Assembly (NCBI GenBank): GCA_965218765.1
Contig: CBDCLU010000004.1
Span: 372,001 to 436,000 of the forward strand
Direction of reading: 5' to 3'
Source of the DNA: JBBPYC01 sp965218765
GTDB lineage: Bacteria; Pseudomonadota; Gammaproteobacteria; Burkholderiales; Burkholderiaceae_C
DNA length: 64,000 bases
Positions 49,065 to 64,000 of the stretch are shown here, piece after piece. Under the pieces are notes generated by a model that was not told the DNA's origin, ran no database searches, and worked only from the letters and a program-made list of their open reading frames with translations. Made by a program: the position numbers and the translations under genes. How positions within the stretch are numbered: position 1 is the first letter of the stretch; each line of letters starts with the position of its first letter.

Positions 49065-50255
49065 ATGGGAAAAGAAAAGTTCAGCCGCAGCAAGCCGCAC
49101 GTCAACGTGGGCACGATTGGGCACGTCGATCACGGCAAGACCACGCTGACAGCAGCCATCACGACGGTGCTGGCTGCCAAGTTCGGTGGCGAGGCCAAAG
49201 GGTATGCACAGATCGATGCGGCGCCCGAGGAGAAAGCGCGCGGCATCACCATCAACACCGCGCACGTCGAGTACGAGACGGCCAACCGCCACTACGCGCA
49301 CGTCGACTGCCCTGGTCACGCCGACTACGTGAAGAACATGATCACCGGAGCCGCCCAGATGGACGGTGCCGTGCTGGTCGTCTCGGCTGCCGACGGCCCG
49401 ATGCCCCAGACCCGCGAGCACATCCTCTTGGCCCGCCAGGTGGGCGTGCCCTACATCATCGTGTTCCTGAACAAATGCGACATGGTCGACGACGCCGAGC
49501 TTCTGGAGTTGGTCGAGATGGAAGTCAGAGAGCTGCTTGACAAGTACGAATTCCCCGGCGACGACACCCCCATCATCCACGGCAGCGCCAAGCTCGCGAT
49601 GGAAGGCGACAAGGGCGAGCTCGGCGAGCAGGCCATCCTGAAGCTGGCTGACGCGCTCGACAGCTACATCCCCACGCCCGAGCGCGCGATCGACGGTGCG
49701 TTCCTGATGCCGGTGGAAGACGTGTTCTCGATCTCGGGCCGCGGCACTGTCGTGACCGGCCGCGTGGAGCGCGGCATCGTCAAGGTGGGTGAAGAAATCG
49801 AGATCGTGGGCATCAAGCCGACGGTCAAGACCACCTGCACCGGAGTCGAGATGTTCAGAAAACTCCTGGACCAGGGCCAGGCTGGCGACAACGTCGGCAT
49901 CTTGCTGCGCGGCACCAAGCGGGAAGACGTCGAGCGCGGCCAGGTCCTGTGCAAGCCCGGCACGATCAAGCCGCACACGCACTTCTCAGCCGAGGTGTAT
50001 GTGCTGAGCAAGGACGAGGGCGGCCGGCACACGCCGTTCTTCAACAACTACCGGCCGCAGTTTTACTTCCGCACCACCGACGTCACGGGCGCCATTGAGC
50101 TGCCCAAAGACAAGGAGATGGTGATGCCGGGCGACAACGTGTCGATCACGGTCAAGCTGATCAACCCGATTGCGATGGAAGAAGGCCTCAGATTCGCCAT
50201 CCGAGAAGGCGGCAAGACCGTGGGCGCGGGGGTGGTGGCGAAGATTTTGGAGTGA
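49065..50255 (+). CDS. tuf: elongation factor Tu, copy 2
   Basis: A 396-aa EF-Tu identical in protein to the copy at 30529-31719 and identical in DNA over all blocks compared, though 17 kb apart. GTP motifs as in copy 1. It sits in the conserved tRNA-tuf-tRNA-secE arrangement (tufB position). Sequence flanking the gene is unrelated on both sides, so gene conversion of the coding region explains the identity. Confidence 0.98.
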   Translation: MGKEKFSRSKPHVNVGTIGHVDHGKTTLTAAITTVLAAKFGGEAKGYAQIDAAPEEKARGITINTAHVEYETANRHYAHVDCPGHADYVKNMITGAAQMDGAVLVVSAADGPMPQTREHILLARQVGVPYIIVFLNKCDMVDDAELLELVEMEVRELLDKYEFPGDDTPIIHGSAKLAMEGDKGELGEQAILKLADALDSYIPTPERAIDGAFLMPVEDVFSISGRGTVVTGRVERGIVKVGEEIEIVGIKPTVKTTCTGVEMFRKLLDQGQAGDNVGILLRGTKREDVERGQVLCKPGTIKPHTHFSAEVYVLSKDEGGRHTPFFNNYRPQFYFRTTDVTGAIELPKDKEMVMPGDNVSITVKLINPIAMEEGLRFAIREGGKTVGAGVVAKILE

Positions 50256-50269
50256 GTGTTTCCTGATAC

Positions 50270-50345
50270 AGGGGTATAGCTCAATTGGCAGAGCGTCGGT
50301 CTCCAAAACCGAAGGTTGTAGGTTCGATTCCTACTGCCCCTGCCA
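50270..50345 (+). tRNA. tRNA-Trp (CCA)
   Basis: A 76-nt tRNA. Acceptor AGGGGTA pairs with TGCCCCT (one G-U), the anticodon loop CTCCAAA gives CCA, the T arm is GTAGGTTCGATTCCTAC, and the 3' CCA is encoded. It begins 14 bases after the tuf stop. Confidence 0.95.
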
Positions 50346-50518
50346 CCTGAAAACACAGCGCTGCTTTGCGTTGTCGTACAGGGTGCGATTTCTTCGGAGC
50401 AGCTGGTCATGCGGCTTTTGAGGCAAGTCGAGTGGATTGACTGGTTGTATTGACCACTGTTTGTTTGCGGCTCGCCGTCTTTGGTATTTCGATTCTTCGG
50501 TTGATTTGACCGATCTAC

Positions 50519-50911
50519 ATGGCAACAACATCTTCATCGCAGATCGAGACCGTGACGACCTCGGCCGATAAAGCCAAGATCGCGATGGCAGTGCTGCTCC
50601 TGATCGGCGCGCTGGTAGCGTTTTATTTGCTTGGGAGGCAAGGACCGCTCGTGCAGTGGGGTGGTTTGCTGGTTGGCTTGGTCGCAGCAGTTGCATTGTT
50701 TGCTGCATCGGGCCTGGGGCGCGAACTGGTTGGCTTTGGCCGGGATGCATGGCGTGAAGTGCGCAAGGTTGTCTGGCCGTCCCGCAAGGAAGCAATTCAG
50801 ATGACGGCGTATGTATTCGGTTTTGTCGTGATCATGGCAATTTTTCTGTGGTTGACCGACAAGACGCTGGAATGGTTGCTGTACGACTTAATTCTGGGGT
50901 GGAAAAAGTGA
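50519..50911 (+). CDS. secE: preprotein translocase subunit SecE
   Basis: A 130-aa SecE, clamp of the SecYEG channel. It has three membrane segments, as in E. coli, and the essential amphipathic helix plus third segment (GRDAWREVRKVVWPSRKEAI, then VIMAIFLWLTDK). The stop overlaps the nusG start by one base (TGATG). The 173 bp after tRNA-Trp show no gene. Confidence 0.95.
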   Translation: MATTSSSQIETVTTSADKAKIAMAVLLLIGALVAFYLLGRQGPLVQWGGLLVGLVAAVALFAASGLGRELVGFGRDAWREVRKVVWPSRKEAIQMTAYVFGFVVIMAIFLWLTDKTLEWLLYDLILGWKK

Positions 50912-51507
50912 TGATTGAAGAAGCCGTCCCGGTCGTTCCTAAGGTGGGCGTTGACGCCAATTCGGCAAGTCCGACTGATTTGCGTTGGTACATTGTGCAT
51001 GCCTATTCCGGCATGGAGAAATCAGTCGAACGCAATATTGCGGAGCGCATTGCGCAGTCCGGCATGTCTGCCAAGTTCGGCCGAATTCTGGTGCCTACCG
51101 AGGAAGTCGTCGAGATCAAGAACGGCCAGCGCAAGACCGCTGAACGGCGCTTGTTTCCTGGTTATGTGTTCGTCGAGATGGCGATGGACGATGACACCTG
51201 GCATCTGATCAAGCACACGAACAAGGTGACTGGTTTTGTTGGTGGCGCAAAAAACCGCCCGGCGCCTATTTCTGAAGACGAAGTCCAGAAGATCGTGCAT
51301 CAGATGCAGGAAGGCGCCGAGAAACCACGTCACAAGGTTGAGTTCGTGGTTGGCGAATATGTGCGTGTCAAGGAAGGGCCTTTCACCGATTTCAACGGGT
51401 CAGTCGAGGAAGTCAATTACGAAAAGAGCAAGGTACGGGTGTCGGTCACGATTTTTGGACGTGCGACGCCGGTTGAACTTGAATTCAGCCAGATCGAGAA
51501 GGCCTGA
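50911..51507 (+). CDS. nusG: transcription termination/antitermination protein NusG
   Basis: A 198-aa NusG. The NGN domain (RWYIVHAYSGMEKSVERNI ... RRLFPGYVFVEM) binds the polymerase clamp, and the KOW motif is VGEYVRVKEGPFTDFNGSVEEV, contacting Rho or S10. ATG 50911 overlaps the secE stop. Confidence 0.97.
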   Translation: MIEEAVPVVPKVGVDANSASPTDLRWYIVHAYSGMEKSVERNIAERIAQSGMSAKFGRILVPTEEVVEIKNGQRKTAERRLFPGYVFVEMAMDDDTWHLIKHTNKVTGFVGGAKNRPAPISEDEVQKIVHQMQEGAEKPRHKVEFVVGEYVRVKEGPFTDFNGSVEEVNYEKSKVRVSVTIFGRATPVELEFSQIEKA

Positions 51508-51704
51508 CCCAATCAACTTTTGCCTCGAATCGTCAGCTCGGTTTGAAGCAATCGATCCCTCGCGCATTTCCGACTGGCGCGAGCGGCTGCAAGTCAATCG
51601 GAGAACACTTTTTCCGATGCTAAGTCGTCCACCCCCGGGGAGCCGCGGCGGCATCGCTGGTGCCATCAGCCAACGCGCTATTCACCCGCAAGGAGCAATA
51701 AGAC

Positions 51705-52136
51705 ATGGCGAAAAAAATCGTCGGTTTCGTCAAACTGCAAGTGCCTGCCGGCAAAGCCAACCCTTCGCCACCGATCGGTCCGGCACTGGGCCAGCGCGGC
51801 TTGAACATCATGGAGTTCTGCAAGGCGTTCAACGCGCAGACGCAAGGCGTCGAGCCGGGCCTGCCGTTGCCGGTCGTGATCACCGCGTTTGCGGACAAGA
51901 GCTTCACCTTCATCATCAAGACGCCGCCGGCGACTACGTTGATCAAGAAGGCGATTAAGCTCGACAAAGGCTCGGCCAAGCCGCACACCGACAAGGTCGG
52001 CACCATTACGCGCGCGCAACTCGAAGAAATCGCCAAGGCCAAGCAAAAGGACATGACGGCAGCTGATCTGGACGCGGCAGTGCGCACCATTGCCGGCTCG
52101 GCCCGCTCAATGGGCGTGAATGTCGAAGGAGTCTGA
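51705..52136 (+). CDS. rplK: 50S ribosomal protein L11
   Basis: A 143-aa L11. VKLQVPAGKANPSPPIGPAL is the Pro-rich N-domain, and the C-domain ends RSMGVNVEGV. It binds the GTPase-associated rRNA. AAGGAG lies ahead of the ATG. The 197 bp after nusG hold no gene and may be its leader. Confidence 0.98.
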   Translation: MAKKIVGFVKLQVPAGKANPSPPIGPALGQRGLNIMEFCKAFNAQTQGVEPGLPLPVVITAFADKSFTFIIKTPPATTLIKKAIKLDKGSAKPHTDKVGTITRAQLEEIAKAKQKDMTAADLDAAVRTIAGSARSMGVNVEGV

Positions 52137-52140
52137 TCAA

Positions 52141-52836
52141 ATGGCCAAACTCACCAAAAAACAAAAAGCGCTGGACGGCAAGATCGACAGCAATCGGCTT
52201 TATCCCTTGAACGATGCGTTGACGCTTGTCAAGGATGCGGCTACCGCCAAGTTCGACGAGTCGATCGATGTAGCCGTGCAGCTCGGCATTGATGCCAAGA
52301 AGTCCGATCAAGTCGTGCGTGGCGCGGTCGTGCTGCCCAACGGCACCGGCAAGACCAAACGCGTCGCAGTGTTCGCGCAGGGTGCGAAGGCTGAGGAAGC
52401 GAAAGCGGCTGGCGCTGATATCGTTGGCATGGACGACTTGGCTGCGAAGGTCAAAGCGGGTGACATGCCGTTCGACGTCGTGATCGCAGCACCGGATGCG
52501 ATGCGCGTGGTCGGTACGTTGGGTCAGATCCTCGGTCCGCGCGGCTTGATGCCTAACCCGAAGGTCGGCACCGTGACGCCGGACGTTGCCACTGCGGTGC
52601 GCAATGCCAAGGCCGGTCAGGTGCAGTTCCGCGTCGACAAGGCCGGCATCGTGCACGGGACGATCGGTCGCCGCTCGTTTGAGTCAGACAAGTTGCAGGG
52701 CAATCTGGTTGCGTTGATTGATGCTTTGACCAAAGCCAAGCCGGCCAGCAGTAAGGGTGTTTATCTGCGCAAGATCGCGGTGTCGTCGACGATGGGCGTG
52801 GGCGTCCGGGTCGATCTGCAGTCGCTTGCCGGCTGA
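52141..52836 (+). CDS. rplA: 50S ribosomal protein L1
   Basis: A 231-aa L1, L1-stalk protein and translational repressor of rplKA in E. coli. LGPRGLMPNPKVGTVTPDV and GQVQFRVDKAGIVHGTIGR are canonical. It starts four bases after rplK. Confidence 0.98.
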   Translation: MAKLTKKQKALDGKIDSNRLYPLNDALTLVKDAATAKFDESIDVAVQLGIDAKKSDQVVRGAVVLPNGTGKTKRVAVFAQGAKAEEAKAAGADIVGMDDLAAKVKAGDMPFDVVIAAPDAMRVVGTLGQILGPRGLMPNPKVGTVTPDVATAVRNAKAGQVQFRVDKAGIVHGTIGRRSFESDKLQGNLVALIDALTKAKPASSKGVYLRKIAVSSTMGVGVRVDLQSLAG

Positions 52837-53230
52837 GCTGGCGCAAAGCGTAGACCGAAGCCAAAGGCGAACCAAGGATTCGAGCGCGATCGTTGAACTT
52901 CGTGTTCAACAGTCGTCTCGGGTGCGGTGGGCTGCAGCAACAGTGCGTGGCGAGCAATCGTTTGCCCACGTGCAGGTGTTGCAGGCCATCCAAGACCGTT
53001 GGCGTGCTGGGCAGGATTTCAAAACCCGGCTCGGCACTTAATTCTCCTGAAAAGGAGAGTCAACGCAGATGGCGATCCCGCCGAACCCGAGCAAGTCGCT
53101 TCAGGCTTGCCGCCAGGTCAATCGGTCAGGTCGCTGCAATCAAAGGCGCGCTGAAGCCGGCTTGAACCGTCAGATAGCCAAATTGACGCAAGAACCGGCT
53201 GGTGTGCCGATAGAGGAACAGGAGTGGACT
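52837..53230 (+). promoter_or_regulatory. rplA-rplJ leader, site for L10 autoregulation
   Basis: A 394-bp non-coding gap before rplJ, as in other proteobacteria where the L10-L12 complex binds the leader and represses translation. The stretch around 52983-53010 (CATCCAAGACCGTTGGCG) looks like the kink-turn region of betaproteobacterial L10 leaders. Several short dyads are present, such as GTTGAAC/GTTCAAC near 52891. Structure not computed. Confidence 0.5.
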
Positions 53231-53779
53231 TTGAGTCTCAATCGCAGTGAAAAGGAAGCGGTCATCACGGAAGTGACCGGGCTGGCTGCCAACGCGCAAA
53301 CGCTGGTGCTGGCTGAGTACCGTGGCATCGCAGTCGCCGATATGACGCGGCTGCGTCAGACCGCGCGCGACGGCGGTGTGAGTTTGAGTGTGTTGAAGAA
53401 CACGCTGGCGCGGCGTGCCGTGTCCGGCGGGCCGTTCGAGGCGGTGTCCGATCAGATGACCGGCCCGCTGTTGTACGGCTTTTCTGCAGACGCTGTGGCA
53501 GCCGCGCGCGTGCTGGCCGATTTCGCGAAAACCAACGACAAGCTGGTGATTCGCGGCGGCGCGTTCGGTGGCAAATCACTGGATGCGAACGGCGTCAAAC
53601 AGCTTGCCAACATCCCGACCAAGGAAGTGCTGTTGGCACAACTGCTGGGCTTGATGCAGTCCCCGATCTCGCGCACCGCGCGGGTACTGGCTGCATTGGC
53701 TGAGCAGCGTGGCGGTGGTGCGGCGGCGGAATCGGAAGATGCGCCTGCTGCGGCAGAAGCGGAAAGTGCGCCGGCCTGA
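53231..53779 (+). CDS. rplJ: 50S ribosomal protein L10
   Basis: A 182-aa L10, anchor of the L7/L12 stalk. SLNRSEKEAVITEVTGLAAN opens it, and LSVLKNTLARRAVSGGPFE is the rRNA-binding block. The start is TTG 53231, supported by AGGAG six bases before it and by family alignment; no ATG fits. A weak start may add to autoregulation. The C-terminal helix that binds L12 ends in an Ala/Glu tail. Confidence 0.94.
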   Translation: MSLNRSEKEAVITEVTGLAANAQTLVLAEYRGIAVADMTRLRQTARDGGVSLSVLKNTLARRAVSGGPFEAVSDQMTGPLLYGFSADAVAAARVLADFAKTNDKLVIRGGAFGGKSLDANGVKQLANIPTKEVLLAQLLGLMQSPISRTARVLAALAEQRGGGAAAESEDAPAAAEAESAPA

Positions 53780-53851
53780 TGGCTAGGAATGCGCAATCGA
53801 TCCGTTGACTCGAACCCCTCATTCATCAAAATATTTTCCAGGTAATCCCAA

Positions 53852-54226
53852 ATGGCATTCGATAAAGACGCATTTTTGACCGCGCTCGACAGCATGACGG
53901 TCATGGAACTCAACGATCTGGTGAAAGCCATCGAAGAGAAATTCGGTGTGAGCGCCGCAGCGATGTCGGCACCCGCTGCCGGCGGCGGTGCAGCAGCAGC
54001 GGCGGTCGAGGAAAAGACCGAGTTCAACGTCATGCTGACCGAGGTCGGCGCCAACAAGGTGCAGGTCATCAAGGCCGTGCGTGAAATCACCGGCCTTGGC
54101 TTGAAGGAAGCCAAGGATCTGGTCGATGGCGCACCGAAGGCGGTCAAGGAAGGCATTGCGAAGGCCGATGCAGACGCGGCCAAGAAAAAACTCGAGGACG
54201 CAGGCGCGAAAGCGGAACTCAAGTAA
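53852..54226 (+). CDS. rplL: 50S ribosomal protein L7/L12
   Basis: A 124-aa L12. The N-terminal dimer domain (FLTALDSMTVMELNDLVKAI) is joined by an Ala/Gly hinge to the C-domain with VIKAVREITGLGLKEAKDLV. It recruits translation factors. 72 bp after rplJ. Confidence 0.98.
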   Translation: MAFDKDAFLTALDSMTVMELNDLVKAIEEKFGVSAAAMSAPAAGGGAAAAAVEEKTEFNVMLTEVGANKVQVIKAVREITGLGLKEAKDLVDGAPKAVKEGIAKADADAAKKKLEDAGAKAELK

Positions 54227-54245
54227 GGGTTTTTACTCTATGTAA

Positions 54246-54277
54246 GGTTGGGGTGCCCGAAAGCGGGCCTCCAACTT
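54246..54277 (+). terminator. hairpin (attenuator) between rplL and rpoB
   Basis: GGTTGGGG-T-GCCCG and CGGGC-C-TCCAACT form a strong stem with an AAAG loop, 20 bp after the rplL stop. There is no clean T-run, so it probably gives partial termination or RNase III processing, as at this place in E. coli, and lowers rpoBC relative to rplL. Confidence 0.6.
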
Positions 54278-54508
54278 GCTACTGTTTGTAGAGCACACCA
54301 GAAAGCTGGCACTAGCGCTTGTTGCCATTTTTCTTGTGTCTTCTGGCTTGCCGACTGCAGAAGATGCCTTGGTACGGGCGATGTGCAATGCATCGCCGTC
54401 CGCCAATGGTTGGTAGTGGCCAACCGCCAAGATCGAGCATGACACCGCCGCCCCATGGTGCCGCTCAACGCGACAGTCGCCTTAAGACCTCAACCGCCCG
54501 GAGATCTC

Positions 54509-58651
<4,143 letters not shown>

Positions 58652-58681
58652 ATCGACAGTCGAAAAGGAAAGAATTCGCTT

Positions 58682-62974
<4,293 letters not shown>

Positions 62975-62993
62975 TAAACTATAAAAATAGTAG

Positions 62994-63034
62994 CGCCACA
63001 GGCAGTCCCGACGGGGGGCCTGTGGCGTTTTTTT
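62994..63034 (+). terminator. intrinsic terminator of the rpoBC operon
   Basis: CGCCACAGGC at 62994-63003 pairs with GCCTGTGGCG at 63018-63027, followed by seven T residues. It is 20 bp after the rpoC stop and ends the long operon that starts at tRNA-Tyr. Confidence 0.92.
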
Positions 63035-63096
63035 ATGTTTTTTCAGCTTGAAGAATGGCGTTGCGGACCACACAGCCGCCGCCGTGAATCTGATCG

Positions 63097-64000
63097 ATGA
63101 CGTCGCACCAGACAGCCCCGCTCGCGCAACTGCTCGATGGCGCCGCCGAGGTGCTGCTGGCCGTGCGCGCCGGCCGCACCACCGCAGTGGCGCTGCAGTC
63201 GCTCGCGCCCAGCCTGCAGCCCGGCGTGCAGGCGTTGGCCTTCGACATCCTGCGCAACCTGGGCCGCGCCGAATGGCTACGGGCCCGACTCGCGCGCCGC
63301 GCGCCGCCGCCGGTGGTGGACGCGTTGCTGTGCTGCGTGCTCGCGCTGCTGTCGGCTGACGGCGCGCCGCGCTATGACGTGCACACGCTGGTTGACCAAG
63401 CCGTGGACGCCGCCAAACGCCGCGCCGATGCACATGCACAGAGCGCGTTCCTGAACGCCTGCCTGCGCCGCTTCCTGCGCGAGCGCGCCGCGCTGCTAGC
63501 CGCGGCGGCCGCCGACCCGGTGGCCCGCTACAACCACCCACGCTGGTGGATCGACCGCGTTCGGTCCGACCATCCCGATGCGTGGGCGCAGGTGCTGCAG
63601 GCCGACAACGTGCATGCGCCGCTGACCCTGCGCGTGAACCTGCGCAAGACCACGGTGGCCGACTACCTGCAGCAACTCGCGCAGGCCGGTCTGGCAGCGC
63701 AGCAGGTCGGCGACGTCGCGGTCTGGCTCGAACGTCCGCTGCCGGTGCAACGGATTCCTGGCTTTGTCGAGGGTCTCTGCTCGGTGCAGGATGCCGCCGC
63801 GCAACTGGCTGCGCCGCAGCTGCTCGATGGCCTGCGCCCGCCAGTGGATTCGCCGAGGCGGCTGCGCGTGCTCGACGCCTGTGCCGCGCCTGGCGGCAAG
63901 ACCGCGCACCTGCTGGAGACGGCCGACTGCGACGTGACCGCGCTTGACGTGGACCCGGCACGCTGCGCGCGCATCGAAGCAACGCTTGCCCGGCTGGGCC
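63097..64000 (+). CDS. rsmB: 16S rRNA m5C967 methyltransferase, N-terminal part (runs off the window)
   Basis: 301 codons from ATG 63097 with no stop before the edge. An N-terminal NusB-like helical domain (LLDGAAEVLLAVRAGRTTAV ... AFLNACLRRFLRER) is followed by the linker YNHPRWWIDRVRSDHPD and the methyltransferase domain with LCSVQDAAAQLA and the SAM motif DACAAPGGKTAHLLE, then TALDVD. The order is that of RsmB (Fmu/Sun). The catalytic Cys residues lie beyond the window. Confidence 0.92.
   Translation, partial: MTSHQTAPLAQLLDGAAEVLLAVRAGRTTAVALQSLAPSLQPGVQALAFDILRNLGRAEWLRARLARRAPPPVVDALLCCVLALLSADGAPRYDVHTLVDQAVDAAKRRADAHAQSAFLNACLRRFLRERAALLAAAAADPVARYNHPRWWIDRVRSDHPDAWAQVLQADNVHAPLTLRVNLRKTTVADYLQQLAQAGLAAQQVGDVAVWLERPLPVQRIPGFVEGLCSVQDAAAQLAAPQLLDGLRPPVDSPRRLRVLDACAAPGGKTAHLLETADCDVTALDVDPARCARIEATLARLG

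Overview
The window is GC-rich chromosomal DNA from a betaproteobacterium, most likely Burkholderiales and probably Comamonadaceae-like. The grounds are the str/S10 order rpsL-rpsG-fusA-tuf-rpsJ, the tRNA-tuf-tRNA-secE-nusG-rplKAJL-rpoBC order, the housekeeping protein sequences, and scattered palindromic repeats of a type I associate with that family. The species cannot be named from the sequence alone. There is no CRISPR array and no rRNA operon.

Layout. 1-1,680: the end of argE (partial) and a dihydrodipicolinate-synthase-family aldolase. 1,681-9,671: an accessory region between that aldolase and recX. It holds a low-GC TOPRIM-motif gene, a decayed IS3-family element, an AAA ATPase with a probable leaderless promoter, the tail of a PIN (VapC-like) toxin, and a secreted esterase plus metallo-beta-lactamase-fold pair. 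Two decayed recX-3'/aldolase-3' fusions sit inside it and split it into three cargo intervals. 9,672-12,140: recX, recA with an SOS-box candidate, and a MarR regulator. 12,340-26,942: mixed housekeeping genes: receiver-only regulator, DUF1304 protein, birA, SET-domain methyltransferase, topoisomerase III with a SWIB tail, cupin, Uma2, PEBP, two small glycosyltransferase-family genes, hemB, a HemJ-like gene, VanZ-like, ferredoxin, hydrolase and a D,D-carboxypeptidase.

27,135-37,267 is the str and S10 ribosomal block (rpsL to rpsQ). It stops after rpsQ, where a peroxiredoxin replaces the expected rplN. 37,980-43,314 holds GNAT, rfaE2, a ferritin-like diiron protein, GST, purB, yaeQ and a zinc-ribbon protein. 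43,376-47,952 is a tryptophan cluster (small upstream ORF, trpG, ltaE, trpD, trpC) followed by ung. 48,593-62,974 is the classic tRNA-Tyr/Gly/Thr-tuf-tRNA-Trp-secE-nusG-rplK-rplA-rplJ-rplL-rpoB-rpoC block, closed by a strong terminator. The window ends inside rsmB.

Most noteworthy points: (1) the repeated convergent recX/aldolase junction, which looks like an insertion or accretion hotspot with different cargo in each interval; (2) a SET-domain methyltransferase divergent from a topoisomerase III carrying a histone-H1-like Lys/Ala linker and SWIB domain; (3) a probable leaderless 22-codon ORF whose stop overlaps the trpG start; (4) two nucleotide-identical tuf genes. All assignments are by reading motifs; no database search was run.
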